DNA of 64,000 bases from Allacma fusca (taxonomy: Eukaryota; Arthropoda; Collembola; Symphypleona; Sminthuridae), in contig OX359245.1 in NCBI GenBank assembly GCA_947179485.1, positions 50,207,067-50,271,066 of the forward strand, in the 5' to 3' direction. The notes under the pieces were generated by a model. That model had not been told where the DNA came from, ran no database searches, and worked only from the letters and a program-made list of their open reading frames with translations. The position numbers and the translations under genes were made by a program. Position 1 is the first letter of the stretch; every line of letters starts with the position of its first letter. Positions 47,960 to 59,100 of the stretch are shown here, one piece after another.

Positions 47960-48481
47960 CGAAACTCTCGGTAAATCAAAAGCCCCTCGATGGTCTTTGT
48001 CCCCAAACGGGCTCTCCTTGCTCTGTTAAGCGACCCGGTAATGGAGAAAACTCTCTATAGAAGAAGATGCCGGAAATCCTAGATATTGTTTCGCTAATTT
48101 CCGCAACATAGGGTACGTGTTCTCCTCCATTAGTTTTTGGTAGTAAGTGAGAGGGTTGGAATCTCCTGGGCAACGTTTTTGTTTTAAATATTCTTCTATT
48201 TCATCTTACAATTGAGATACTTCGGCATCGTTGTCGCTAGGAATAAAACTTGACAGAAAATCCATTTTGTTGCGTTTGGGTGAACTTCTTGCGTCAGTTT
48301 GTCCTGCTGGTACTTCGATAAGTTGCACAGCAGCAGTTTTGGACTTTTCTTTTAAATGTGTCGATACCAGTATATTTTTAACCCTTTCAACAGATGGTAC
48401 ACACTCCTTGAGCTTATATGTCTCTGGTAGTGGAACTGTAAATATTATAGTTTTTAGTTTAGCTTGAAGGATTTATTTATA

Positions 48482-48497
48482 GACAAGCTAGCTTGTC
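48482..48497. repeat. Palindrome GACAAGCTAGCTTGTC, copy 2
   Basis: Identical to the copy at 46139. It lies in the last recognised intron of the transposase pseudogene. Confidence 0.95.
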
Positions 48498-49121
48498 AAA
48501 AGTTGCAATTGTTTCTCATTACGTAATTGGATTATAATGAAGTTTTCCAAATACTTTTAAATGATGTAAGTTGCCAGCGTGGATCCAAAACCGTAACCAA
48601 TATGTACGCCTCATTCCCGAAAACTTCCCGTAGACACTTTCGGGCTCCTCGTCCGGAGTAATTGAATTGTTCTTGTTCGCCAAACCGTTCCGTTATTGTG
48701 AGACACAAACTAGTCCTAAGTACCGACATATATCCGTCTCCACACTGCACTGCTGCACATTATGTGCAATTAAAAAATTCCGTTAGTAAAATTGTGGTAA
48801 ATTAAATCCGTTTATGTAGTTTTGTTAATTTCATTATAAAGAATAGACCATACGTTTGTATGAGTAATTATGCCAAGAAGTACGGACGTTGATGTGACCC
48901 CATCCTCTTAAAGTTAATTGGTTAGATCTAAAAACGGAGTTAGCAGTTTACTCAGATGAACGAGGTCCTTATCCAGCTCAGGGGATATGAGATCTAGAAT
49001 TACCAAAATGTTCCTTCTCGATGGATCTGCATGTGCTTTCTCCAGAATGCTGTTTACACTCCCAATCAAGTTTTAATAACAATCATCAGTTAAAACTGCT
49101 TACATAAAAATAAAACTAATA

Positions 49122-49137
49122 GACAAGCTAGCTTGTC
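49122..49137. repeat. Palindrome GACAAGCTAGCTTGTC, copy 3
   Basis: Identical copy in the transposase intron 49050-49159, about 25 bp from its donor site. Confidence 0.95.
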
Positions 49138-50034
49138 ACAATAATAAAATTGTAAATACCTCAAGAAGACGCTTGAGGGAAAAATGAATGTCATTCCATC
49201 GCGTATCACCGATTTTGATTAGTCCTTTTGTCGTCAGTTCCACCTATTTAGAATGCCAGAACGACGACATGCTGAAAAACGCGGTCAACTTGTTGATGTA
49301 TGAAATTATTTGCTGGCACCGCGGATGTTTCTTCGGGCATTCTTTAACTACAAGCTGCAAGGCATGGTTTACACAACCTAATGGAATTAACTCTTGTTTG
49401 GACCAATCACATATATTTTCGTAACTTGCTTCGCATTCTTCCTCTAATGCAGTCGGGTTTTGGGCCTCGAATTCGTCCTCATTGAAGTCAGTATATTCCT
49501 CCCAATTAATATCATCCTCTACTTGCTCTTCATCATGGTCTGATAAATCATCTTCATCATGGATGGCATCCTGGTGGATATCCTCTGGCTTTCCAAAAGC
49601 TCCTACATCCCCTTGTGCATTGTCCGTCATGATAAATCCGATCTAAAAAAGACGATTCTCGCCTGGAAGAAATTTGATTTTATTGTATTACACAAATTAA
49701 TTATTTTTACCTGGTCAGGTTTGATGCCATGGTTTAAAGAGATTTCATCCAAGAATGCTTTGCGAATGTTTTCTGCTTGCTTTCGCTCTGAAAACTCGAA
49801 GAATCCGATCGTGAAGTTATTAATTTGCCAATTGTTGTCAATGAAATGCACCTTAATACCCATCACGTGTTTGTTGCTTCGGCTTTTCCACAAGGCAAAG
49901 GAGAAATGTATTGTTGAATCTCTGACTTTGTGAAGGCGACTTGCGTTTATCTTTGCCAACCTGATTATTTCGAAATGTATTGAAAATTATCATAGGTTAT
50001 GTATTTAAATAATGAAGGCAATTTATTTTTTACG

Positions 50035-50050
50035 GACAAGCTAGCTTGTC
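50035..50050. repeat. Palindrome GACAAGCTAGCTTGTC, copy 4
   Basis: Identical copy in the transposase intron 49961-50081, about 30 bp from the donor. Confidence 0.95.
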
Positions 50051-50676
50051 AATTCAAACGAAAATAAACCAGAAAATAAACCTTTTGGTTTCCTGGCTGA
50101 TTCGGCGACTGAGTTGTCTTCTTGAAATCAGCCGGACGGATGAGTTCAGGTGTCTCGTAAATTTCATGAATATAGGATTATCGACGAGATTTAGAGGCAT
50201 ACCACCTATGCAAACCAAGTCCATTAGGTCGGTGACAAACTGAATTTGCTTTTGATTACACTGTTTATAGGAATTTTTATTTGAGAACCTTTCAATCTTC
50301 TTTTCATGAACAAGATATATATTTTTTCTGCAGCTGCCTTTCGTCGATACGAGAAGTTTGACTTGGGTATTACATGGACACGATACTGTTCAAATTTAAG
50401 ACAAATGAATTCTATTGGCAAAATGTCCATTTCATGGCAATCAGATTGTGCTAAGACTTTTATCATTTAATATGAAAGTTGAATCCCATTATTACCAAAT
50501 GATCGATGCGGCTATTCCAGCCATTCTTGGAGTTGTAGATCCTCGGCTCAGCGTTTTTCGTCATGCAATCGTCATGCAAACACTTTATTGTGATTCCTGT
50601 CTTTGAAACCTCGTGGATTTCAAAGTATTTCTGTAAATCTTCAGGAACTTTAATAGGTTCATTTATGGACATTTTG

Positions 50677-50692
50677 GACAAACTAGTTTGTC
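50677..50692. promoter_or_regulatory. Variant palindrome GACAAACTAGTTTGTC before transposase ATG
   Basis: A perfect palindrome differing from the others by one symmetric base pair. It sits 4 bp upstream of the transposase ATG at 50672, so it could act in transcription or translation of the transposase, or as a transposase-binding site. Confidence 0.7.
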
Positions 50693-51290
50693 ATAAAATG
50701 GTAATAAATATTGTGGTCGAATACTCAATACCGTCCACTTCGAAGGTTTTAATTCTGTAGCTAGTAGCTATAGTAATACAATTCCAGGTTCCACGGTCAC
50801 AGAAAGAAATAATAGAGCAGTTCAAATCAGAATTTAAACAGAACAAAATGGAGAACGTGATATTTCCTTTTTTTGAAACGAAGTCTATGCCATCGATGTA
50901 TACGTTAAATGTACATCATTCATAAAGTACAAAGAAACTCATGGTGGCCGCTAGTCTGAAAACAATCGCATGAAGATTGTAGATATAGCTCAAGTGTATA
51001 TAGTACTCTCGAGCACAACTCGTAATCAAGCAAGTATGTAACCCTACCTTAAAGGATATCACATGCAGATCCCTTCCCATTAACTTCCCAGCCTAGTGAA
51101 TGTAATGTAACATGTGCCTATGTTGCACAGTTTCCCATATACAATTGTGAATGAGCCTACAATTAGCTCACTAGCCCATACACTACGTCTTGCCCATCCT
51201 AGATCCGTGCCTATATTTTCCCATTTTCTGAAGCATCCTAAAAATTTTGCCTATAATCGAGCCTAGATCTAGGCAAGGGGCCCACCTTTG
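50693..51290. other. Right subterminal region of the larger hAT
   Basis: Presumed transposase promoter region and right end. GCCTA words are dense at 51085-51280, ending with the palindrome GCCTAGATCTAGGC at 51263-51276, just inside the terminal inverted repeat. Confidence 0.55.
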
Positions 51291-51315
51291 CGTCGGACTA
51301 TTCGTCGAACCGATT

Positions 51316-52956
51316 GGGAAGTGCCGTCATCCAAAAGTTTTGCAAATTACGACTGACTGACTGGATGATCATTCGTCGTCACATCGAAGGCTGAATGACT
51401 GTATATGACGTCATATATATGTGTATGTACATATGGGTATAATATAATGCCATAGGACGCTTTATTATTTAAAACTGCGTTCGTTTGCAAACTAAATATT
51501 AATCATAAGCAATTAGCCGTCTTTGTTTACCTCGATTTTATCGTCGAGATTTTGTTATTGGCCATCGGTAATAACTATAATAAAATTAGCAGATTAACAA
51601 TGACTTGTACTGTGTACAAGTGAGAAACAAAAATCATCAGTTACTTGTACTAATTCATAGGTAAACTCATATAGATCAAAGGTAATTTGAAGTGGGTCGC
51701 TCATTCGGTCAATAATTTTGTAACGAACACATTTTACAGTAGAAAAACAATTTCACCTGTAAAATTTTGAAAATCAACTTACTCCTGTTTGTGCCTTAAC
51801 ACTTCATATAAACAAAATCACAAAGGGCTGGAGTGGGGTATTGTGATAAAATATGCGGGACAGAAAAGGTAACTTGCCAGGCAATTGGCGTATACGTAGG
51901 TTTTACTTAAAAGCATTTTTAATTAGAAAATTCACTCAAATCGCACGAAATAGCTTTTCGCAACATCCAATCATTGGTGCTAATTATTACAGTTATCAAT
52001 TGTAAAAAATTATGAAGTCACAATAGATGGCGAGATTATTACCTTACACTACTGTAAGAATGTATAAGAAATGTGCGTTTATATGGGACATATACTTTTC
52101 CAAGGATAGATGGATGACACTACCTCCTTTAAAATCAATACTTCTGACATTTTAGATAACGTGTCCACGTGGAAATGTCGAATTATCTAGTAATTCGGTA
52201 ATTACTATTCTGATTGTAGACAAGAAGGAATTAATGATATTTGAAACTATAGCATGATTTAGTGGGCTAGTATTTGATAATATGGGTATGCACTAAGAAC
52301 CATTACAGTTATGCACAGTTTGTTAAGTCTTGACTGTGCCACCTGTCGATGGTGCAGGTATTAGCAGGTGTTTATATGTAACCATTTTGGTTTCATTGGA
52401 AAGAATATCTATACAACAGACGGTATTTGTTGGAAGATCGGTTCAGTCGTATGATATGAGGAAATATAAACAGGACATATGTACACAAATGCTTATACAT
52501 ACTTCTCCGACAGGTGACGCAGTCGATGTTTTTTGTATAACTTTTAGTTTACAAGATGCGTCAATAAAGCCGCACACATTTCAAATTAAAATTTTTATAG
52601 CACAATTTTAATTCACCGTTACTTAAATTGTGTTGGAACTGTCTGTTTTAAAAAACTAACATCAGTTACTCTGTCCCGTGTATTATTTATTGATATAACT
52701 CTTTGCTGTGACTTTGTGAATTATTGATGTTGTCATGTCATTGTTGTATTAATGATTTTGGATGATGAAGTCGATAATTAAACTTACGAATTCGCACGGG
52801 ATTTTATGTAAGGAGTAACAAAGGATCTGGGTTAAATAGATGCGGAAAAATGACGTCATGTTTTGGAAAAGGGACTGAGTGAGTACGTTATGTTAAACCA
52901 TGCAGAGACAATATGACCGACTGACAAAATGCATGACGTCATTTGTGGCATATCCC
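51316..52956. mobile_element. Insertion with GGG ends and 3-bp ATT duplication (PIF/Harbinger-like?)
   Basis: Copy 2 reads GAACCGATTCTTCTG at 61885 with no insert. Copy 1 has GAACCGATT, then 1,641 bp beginning GGGAAGTGCCGTCAT and ending TATCCC, then ATTCTTCTG. The 3-bp target duplication and GGG(A) ends fit PIF/Harbinger, but the inverted repeat is short and imperfect. No transposase frame is seen; short frames inside are not convincing. Confidence 0.6.
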
Positions 52957-53154
52957 ATTCTTCTGAAAATGATACCTCAAGAGTATGAAGTGTTAAATGT
53001 GCTTTGTTCAGCCTCCGAATCAAGCCCAGATTCAAATACGCAATTTTGCTCAGATACTCTTTTGAAGCAACATTACATTCAATTTTTGCCTGCATTAAAG
53101 TTACTATTTGTACATGTATGTGTATCAGACTATTTTCTCCACTTTAGTTCAAAG

Positions 53155-53273
53155 CTGGGTTGGATTGGTTTAAACCAAACGGTTTTTTATAAAAACCAAA
53201 AAAAACTGGTTTAAAATAAAAAACCTGGTTGTTTGTTTTTTTTGATAAAAAAACAAAAAAAAAACCAACCCTG
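53155..53273. mobile_element. Tiny hAT MITE (119 bp)
   Basis: Begins CTGGGTTGG and ends CCAACCCTG. Flanks GTTCAAAG and GTTCTCAG are a decayed 8-bp duplication of the copy 2 site GTTCACAG (62067-62074). The interior is runs of GGTTT and AAACC words able to pair. Confidence 0.75.
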
Positions 53274-53346
53274 GTTCTCAGAAAAAACAATAAAGACAAA
53301 TCATTGATTTCCCAATTTTGTATCAAGGAACCTGATAGATAACGCC

Positions 53347-54610
53347 GTAGTAATAAATGGGCCTAATTGTAAGCGTGATAATGTATTAAATAAGGGCAAA
53401 AGTATTCACCTTTTAACACAAGGATTATATTTTATTCGCAGCAGCGTTTCGAGATTTTACTCTTCGTCAGGCAAATGATGTACTAGTATTGTAGTAACAT
53501 TAAATACATTACAATCAATAAAATTTCAAAAATTGAAAGTATTGATTTTTCGATTATCATAAATAACTATTACTATTTTTTTAAATATGAAATAGTTAAG
53601 CCATTAATTTTTTTTATTTTATGTATTTATTGTTTTTAATTAATGCACCTAAGCAATTACATTTGTAATCACTTATATATCGTCGGTGAAGAGGCAAAAT
53701 GATCTAGGTGCATGATCGATTAGAATCAAAATGATCTACGTGCAGTTTCACTAAAGGCAAAATGATCTACTTGCATTGAATTTTAAAAGCAAACTGATCT
53801 AGATGCAGCTTTTCCTAAAAGCAAAATGATCTAGATACAAATTATAATGAAAACAATATAAGTAAACACATTCTAATGCCGGTGTACAAAAATGCGAGGT
53901 ATTCAAAATCTTTTATATATGCATTTAATTCCCCAATGCCTCCATTTCTTTCTTTCAGTAACATTGAAAAAAAAGTCGTCAATTATGATTTAACATTTGA
54001 AAATGATTCCGAATGTTATGATAATGGTGATGATCGTAAAATACGATTTGAAAAAACTCCACGTTGAGAATTATTAAAGGGAAAACCAACTCAATGTGCA
54101 CACTAACACATGAGCTTACTGTGATTTTGATTCGTCTTTTAATTCGTCGATTTTAAAATAAATGAATGTTGCAGTTTTCGTAACTAAAAATGTATTAGAT
54201 GCAAAAAGTGAAATTAACTTTAGTTGCCGGAATGATCCTTAGTAATAGCAAACCCTTCAGACAATATTAACCCACAACCCTAGGTCAATTACAGTCATGG
54301 TTAGCCCTTATAAGCCACGTGTCCTCCTTACAGATGCTATTTTTCTCACAAAAAAAAAATAGACCAGCACTTAGATCATTTTGCTTTTAAGGAAAATTGT
54401 ATGTAGATCAGTTTGCTTTTAAAGAGGCTTGCACCCAGTTCATTTTGCCTTTAGGGAAAATGTTATGTAGATCATTTTGATTCTAATCGATTATGCACCT
54501 AGATCATTTTGCCTCTTCACCGACGATATATCTATAGAAAAATAATGTGAATCAATTCGTAGATACACATTCATCATAACAAAACATGCGGGTATTGTAA
54601 CTTAAATCCT
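53347..54610. mobile_element. Insertion block with a long foldback element
   Basis: Copy 2 goes straight from AACGCC to ATAGCGAAATTCG at about 62135, while copy 1 has 1.26 kb in between. The core, 53681-54525, is a foldback: each arm carries tandem units of GCAAAATGATCTAGGTGC type and ends in CGTCGGTGAAGAGGC. The left part (53347-53680) includes GCGTTTCGAGATTTTACTCT followed by TCGTCAGG, a motif style seen near the ends of some retroelements such as Penelope-like ones; I cannot assign it. The block may be two insertions. Confidence 0.65.
53681..54525. mobile_element. Foldback MITE, CGTCGGTGAAG family (member 2)
   Basis: Arms 53681-53850 and 54362-54525 are inverted copies sharing CGATTAGAATCAAAATGATC. 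The length is 845 bp. The frame between (53876-54067) has no recognisable domain. Confidence 0.8.
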
Positions 54611-55001
54611 CTAGCGAAATTCGAATTGCAACTGTGATTATGGTGTCACTCTTGAAAGTGAGTTTAAAATTTCTTGTTGACAAAATGTTTTCCGTAATAC
54701 ACCTCAACAAATTCAAAATACCCTGCTAAATAAAAGGTCAACGAATTTGAAAATTCCTGCTGAAAATATTTGTTTTCCGTAAAACACCTCAACAATTTCG
54801 AAAATCCCTGTTTGTAATCCCGTTTGAAAATTTCAAGACTGCAAACCTAAATCACTCAATTCACAAAATAATAATAAAATTAAAACAATCGGACCAGATA
54901 AACATGCTCCGCTCCTTCCAGACCATTTTGTCCAAACATTAGTGGTGGTGATTTAATTGACGCAAAATGCCAACCAATCAGCATTTATTCCTTGTTATAT
55001 A

Positions 55002-55793
55002 CAGTCGACTCTCCTTATAACGACATCAATAAATCTCCCAAAAAGTGACGTTATAAGGGAACGACGTTATAGAGGCACATCATATAAATAACGGTTTAAT
55101 TGCAAATTTAGTTGAATTGGAGTCATGTTTTGTTTCATGTATGTAGCACATACTATATGTCTACGTAGAATGAGAATAAAAATGAATAATATTAATAAAT
55201 AAATAATAATATTTTTCGAAGTTTCTCACGCCACAAACACCTTCAAAAACAAAGGTCGGGATTGAATAAAGTGTTTTCTGAATCTCAATAAGACACTTCT
55301 CAGAACATTTACAAAAGTTTTCAAACAGTGAAAATTGTAATTCTGTTATAACTATGAATGCCTGTTCTTTACTGGATACGAAAATAAATCTAAAAGCTTG
55401 GAAATGTGGATTTTCCTGGATGGGTCTTAATCAATGTCTTTAACCACGCTTGAACATGTATTTACATTAACACGTTCCTTCCAGTCTTTTTTAACGTCGC
55501 GACAATGTAAGCCAATGCAATTATAGTGAAACAAGAATAAAAATAACTTTAAAATTACAGCACTAGTATGTTATTTAGCTAAGTTTGGCGCGTTGTAACG
55601 TCAACATGACTTTATAAGGGTACGCTTTTCACCCTACGGCTACACAAAAAGCGACTTTATAAAAGAACTGACGTTATAACGAGTGACGCTATAAAGGTAG
55701 AAATTATCATATAATGTAGCTTGGGAGGAACCCAGGATGACTTTATAGGGAGAGTGACTCTATAGGGAGCGACGCTATAAGGAGAGTCGACTG
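55002..55793. mobile_element. Tc1/pogo-like MITE in copy 2
   Basis: Ends CAGTCGACTCTCCTTATAAC and, as complement of the right, CAGTCGACTCTCCTTATAGC, with a TA target duplication. Copy 1 has the empty site TATATATTAAAATATG at 27464-27479. The TA duplication and CAGT ends fit the Tc1/mariner superfamily, pogo/Tigger-like. The interior repeats ACGTTATAA words. No transposase is seen. Confidence 0.88.
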
Positions 55794-56130
55794 TATTAAA
55801 ATATGTACCTTAAATAAACTCATTTGGCTGACGTTCCTGGGATTACTAAACGGGACCCCATTTTTTTAAATCACTTAACATTGTTATCCATTTTCGGCAA
55901 TTCTTCACCAACGCCAGCTCCTAAGGGAATTTTGACAATTCAGGGAAAAAATCCCTAAAAGTGAGGAATCGTTTATTTTCTTCTGCCTCAAAAAGTATTT
56001 CAATCGCCATCATCCCTTATATGTGTTAAGCGACAAGAGAAATGTAGATAAAAATATGTATATGCCGACAATAATGTACATAGTACAATATAACAACACA
56101 CGTGCCAATGACAAAATCTCAAAAAGGTGG

Positions 56131-59100
56131 CTAGACTTTACTCCAAACTTGTTTGATCATGTCCGACCCCATTTCACCAATCATTATTGTAGGTGCATTG
56201 GTATTGGCTGTAGTTACAAAAGGCATAATGGAGGCATCAACCACTCTCAAATTTTTCGTTCCGATGACTCTCAGCTCGGAGTCCACGACAGCTTCTGGCG
56301 AACCAAGCTTCCCCATTGCACAAGTTCCCGCGGGGTGATAGAGCGTCAGCGTAAAATGTCGGTGATAACATTCCCAGTAGGCGTCACTTTTGAACGGAAC
56401 GTGTTCACACCCTGGAAAAGAAACGTTGAGCAAGGCTGCATTCAAGGCTTTAAATGTTGGCGCGTTCTCCACCAACTCCACAGCCCGCTTGGCTCCCTCC
56501 ACAAGCACCTTCAAGTCCAGCTCATTTTCAAAGTATTTGGGGTCAATTAGAGGGGGCTTACTATAATCCGTACTTTCCAGCTTAATTTCACCCCTTGAGA
56601 AGGGATGCACGGCAACGTTTACTATTTGGAAAGACTCCTTGTGTTTCCCTTGTTCTAAAAATTTCTTTAATACACCTTGTTTGGTGTTAAAATCGTCAGT
56701 GAAAGCATTGTCCATTTCACGGAATACACTTTGCGCGAACAACATGTGCTGTATATCTGGCCAATCCGTCATACCTTCTGAACTTTTCCCGATCGGCGAG
56801 ACCATAAATGTTGAAGCTATGCAACCCATGGTCGTCAAAGAGCCAGTACCATTGTAAATGTATTCGGCTATACTTGATAAATTCAAGTCTGTATCCGCAT
56901 TGATACCAACTTGTTTATTAGTAATGAATGGGCCTAAGAACGATGACACGTGATCCTGCAAATTTTTCCCCACAGGTAAGTCCGACAGAACTGGCAACTG
57001 CAATGATGCGAGGTGCTCCTTTGGGCCGATTCCCGATAACATCAGTATTTGTGGGGAGTTGACAGACCCTGCTGACAGAATTACCTCCTTTGACGCAAAA
57101 GCAACTTTTTTATGGCCATAACGGAAGTACTCAACCCCCACGGCGCGATTATCCGGTCCTTCGAATACTATCTATATAAACACTCCAGGTATTCACACTC
57201 AATACATTTAACAGTTCCTGTTACCGTGTACATATTGTAGCCAGATTAGAATTCCTAGAATCCTTTGCAAAATCTAGAATACCTTGGATACTTGCGAAAA
57301 TTTGCGAATGTTTAGATTAGTTCTGTTGATGATGGGCAGAATAAATGCATGATAGGTGTCGTGACGCCTGCCATTTCCGTCCTGTGTGGTGGGATTAAGA
57401 GAACAACCTGCTGAATTAATTACTAATTTTATTTGTAATCACGTACAGTGAAGTTCCTTCAGAGAGGTTTCCTCTAAAATTATTTCCCCTTTATATGTAC
57501 ATGATTAATGCCTGTCATGAATTACTATAAGAAATGCACTGCACACTCACAGTTAAACTGAAGCTCAAATATGTACCTTCAATGAAATCAGAATTCAGGT
57601 CTTTCTTGGGAATACCGATTTCTTCAACTGCTTTACAATATAGATTTATGTTTCCTGTGTAGACCGGTTCAGTCACATGTAAATATCCGTCCTGGGAATG
57701 AAAGCGTTCTGAAATGAACCAATAAGAAAGGAAATTGAAGCGCAAATTTTGACAGGGATTTTTACGCTACAACTCCCGTACCAGTATCTTCAAAGGTACA
57801 GGAACCTCCCCGAAGGTACCTTTGTACCAATTTCAATTCTTCTACATTTTCGTTTCTGCAACTTTATAGGGCTGCCGCGTTTTAACACTCAAAATTAAAA
57901 ATTACTGCTAAAAGTAGTTTTTTGTACCAACATACGCAAATATAATTTGTACTGGAACTATTGCTACTTATATATAAATTAATAGACAAAATATCTTACA
58001 AAATAACAACTGTAAAGTGTACACCTATTGAGTTTTCCAATTTTAGAAGTATCCAACATTTAAACAATAATTAAGAATCAATTTTCTTTCTTTTGTGCTT
58101 ACAAATTTACTGCACTTGTTAAGACAACAGAATTCGCCTATACAAGGTCACAAAAGTGGATCAAATAGCGCCTAACATCTCATGGTGATCAATTTCTTGC
58201 TAACAGAGATTTGGGTTGTCGAGTGCCATTCATCCTGCTATTCATATTTTAGAAGTAAAGTACGGATATTTTAAATAATCTTTAAATATTTTTACCATTG
58301 TACCACTTCCCACTGTAATTCTCCGATCTTTTGAACATTTTTAAGACATTCTCGTAGTTCCATCTAGGATCTCCTGACACGTTTGCCCATCTTTCATAAT
58401 CCTTCCTATGACCCCTTAAATACACGAGAAAATTCAAGTTAGTGCAGCCACCTAGTGAACGTCCGCGTGGCCAGAAGCTCTTCTGTAATTGTGTATTAAA
58501 CAATTTATATTAAACATTATATTTTAAACAATATATTTTAAACAATATATTTTAAACAATATATATTAAACAATATATATTAAACAATATATATTAAACA
58601 ATATATATTAAACATTATATTTTAAACAATATATTTTAAACAATATGTATTAAACAATATATATTACACAATATATATTAAACAATATATATTAAACAAT
58701 ATATATTAAACAATACATATTAAACAATATATATTAAACAATATATATTACACAATATATATTAAACAATATATATTAAACAATATATATTAAACAATAT
58801 ATATTAAACAATAGATATTAAACAATATATATTAAACAATATATATTAAACAATATATAATTGTCACTATATATTAATAACCATTACATGTTCAGTCTAT
58901 GTCCGGTATACTTAAATGAAAAAATTCGGGGAGACGATTTGACTATGTCACTATAGAGAAAAACCATCTTAGAGGGAACCACTATAAATAGAGCGTACCG
59001 TACATCAAATTTTAAAAAACTGTCCTTGCAGCTATTGTAATATGATGTTGGGAGTCACTGTAAGAACAAAATCTGGGAATTAAAATCTGGGACGTTGATT

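Larger units (their letters stand above)
47960..50672 (-). pseudogene. hAT transposase of the larger element (decayed)
   Basis: Exons on the minus strand, in coding order: 50672-50490, about 50262-50082, 49960-49711, 49642-49160, about 49049-48915, about 48760-48590 and 48435-47960. hAT blocks are seen in the right order: a zinc-binding start (CLHDDC), DLVCIGGMPLNLVDNP, FALWKSRSNKHVMGIKVHF, FIMTDNA with CVNHALQLVV, GDTRWNDIHFSLKRLLE, ILVTVLDPRW, LTYYQKLMEENTYPMLRKLA and the dimerisation tail (SITGSLNRARRARLG). An in-frame TAG sits before VELTTKG, and a 2-base loss changes the frame in the SSSIERVFS region. It is only distantly related to the nested transposase. Confidence 0.8.
39705..51290. 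mobile_element. Two-gene hAT transposon with nested hAT
   Basis: Ends CAAAGATAGGCC and, as complement of the right end, CAAAGGTGGGCC. The 8-bp target duplication CGTCGGAC lies at 39697-39704 and 51291-51298. Copy 2 has the empty site once, at 61867-61874, so the whole block arrived as an insertion. The length is 11,586 bp, or about 7.16 kb without the nested hAT at 39802-44216. Both subterminal zones repeat GCCTA words (39713-39792, 44750-44845 and 51085-51280). Inside are a plus-strand exonuclease pseudogene (45123-46301) and a minus-strand transposase pseudogene (47960-50672) facing each other, plus five copies of a 16-bp palindrome. No intact frame remains, so it is no longer autonomous. 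Confidence 0.88.
27104..54635 (+). repeat. Tandem segmental duplication, copy 1
   Basis: Aligns in order with 54636-62170 once the insertions are removed. It begins GATTACGGTGTCACTGTTGA (copy 2 begins GATTATGGTGTCACTCTTGA) and ends with AGCGAAATTCGAATTGCAAC just before copy 2; copy 2 ends the same way at about 62167. A 3-bp GAT at all three junctions suggests microhomology joining. The extra 20 kb is due to insertions at 28391, 32132, 37152, 37681, 39705, 51316, 53155 and about 53347. Confidence 0.9.

Noticed and set aside
52900-53214. 104-codon frame in copy 1, partly matched at 61880-62086
   Set aside because: The shared part is only duplicated spacer. The start of the frame lies in a transposon insertion and the end runs into a MITE.
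56023-56550. 175-codon plus-strand frame
   Set aside because: A shadow of the antisense strand of the last GMC exon.
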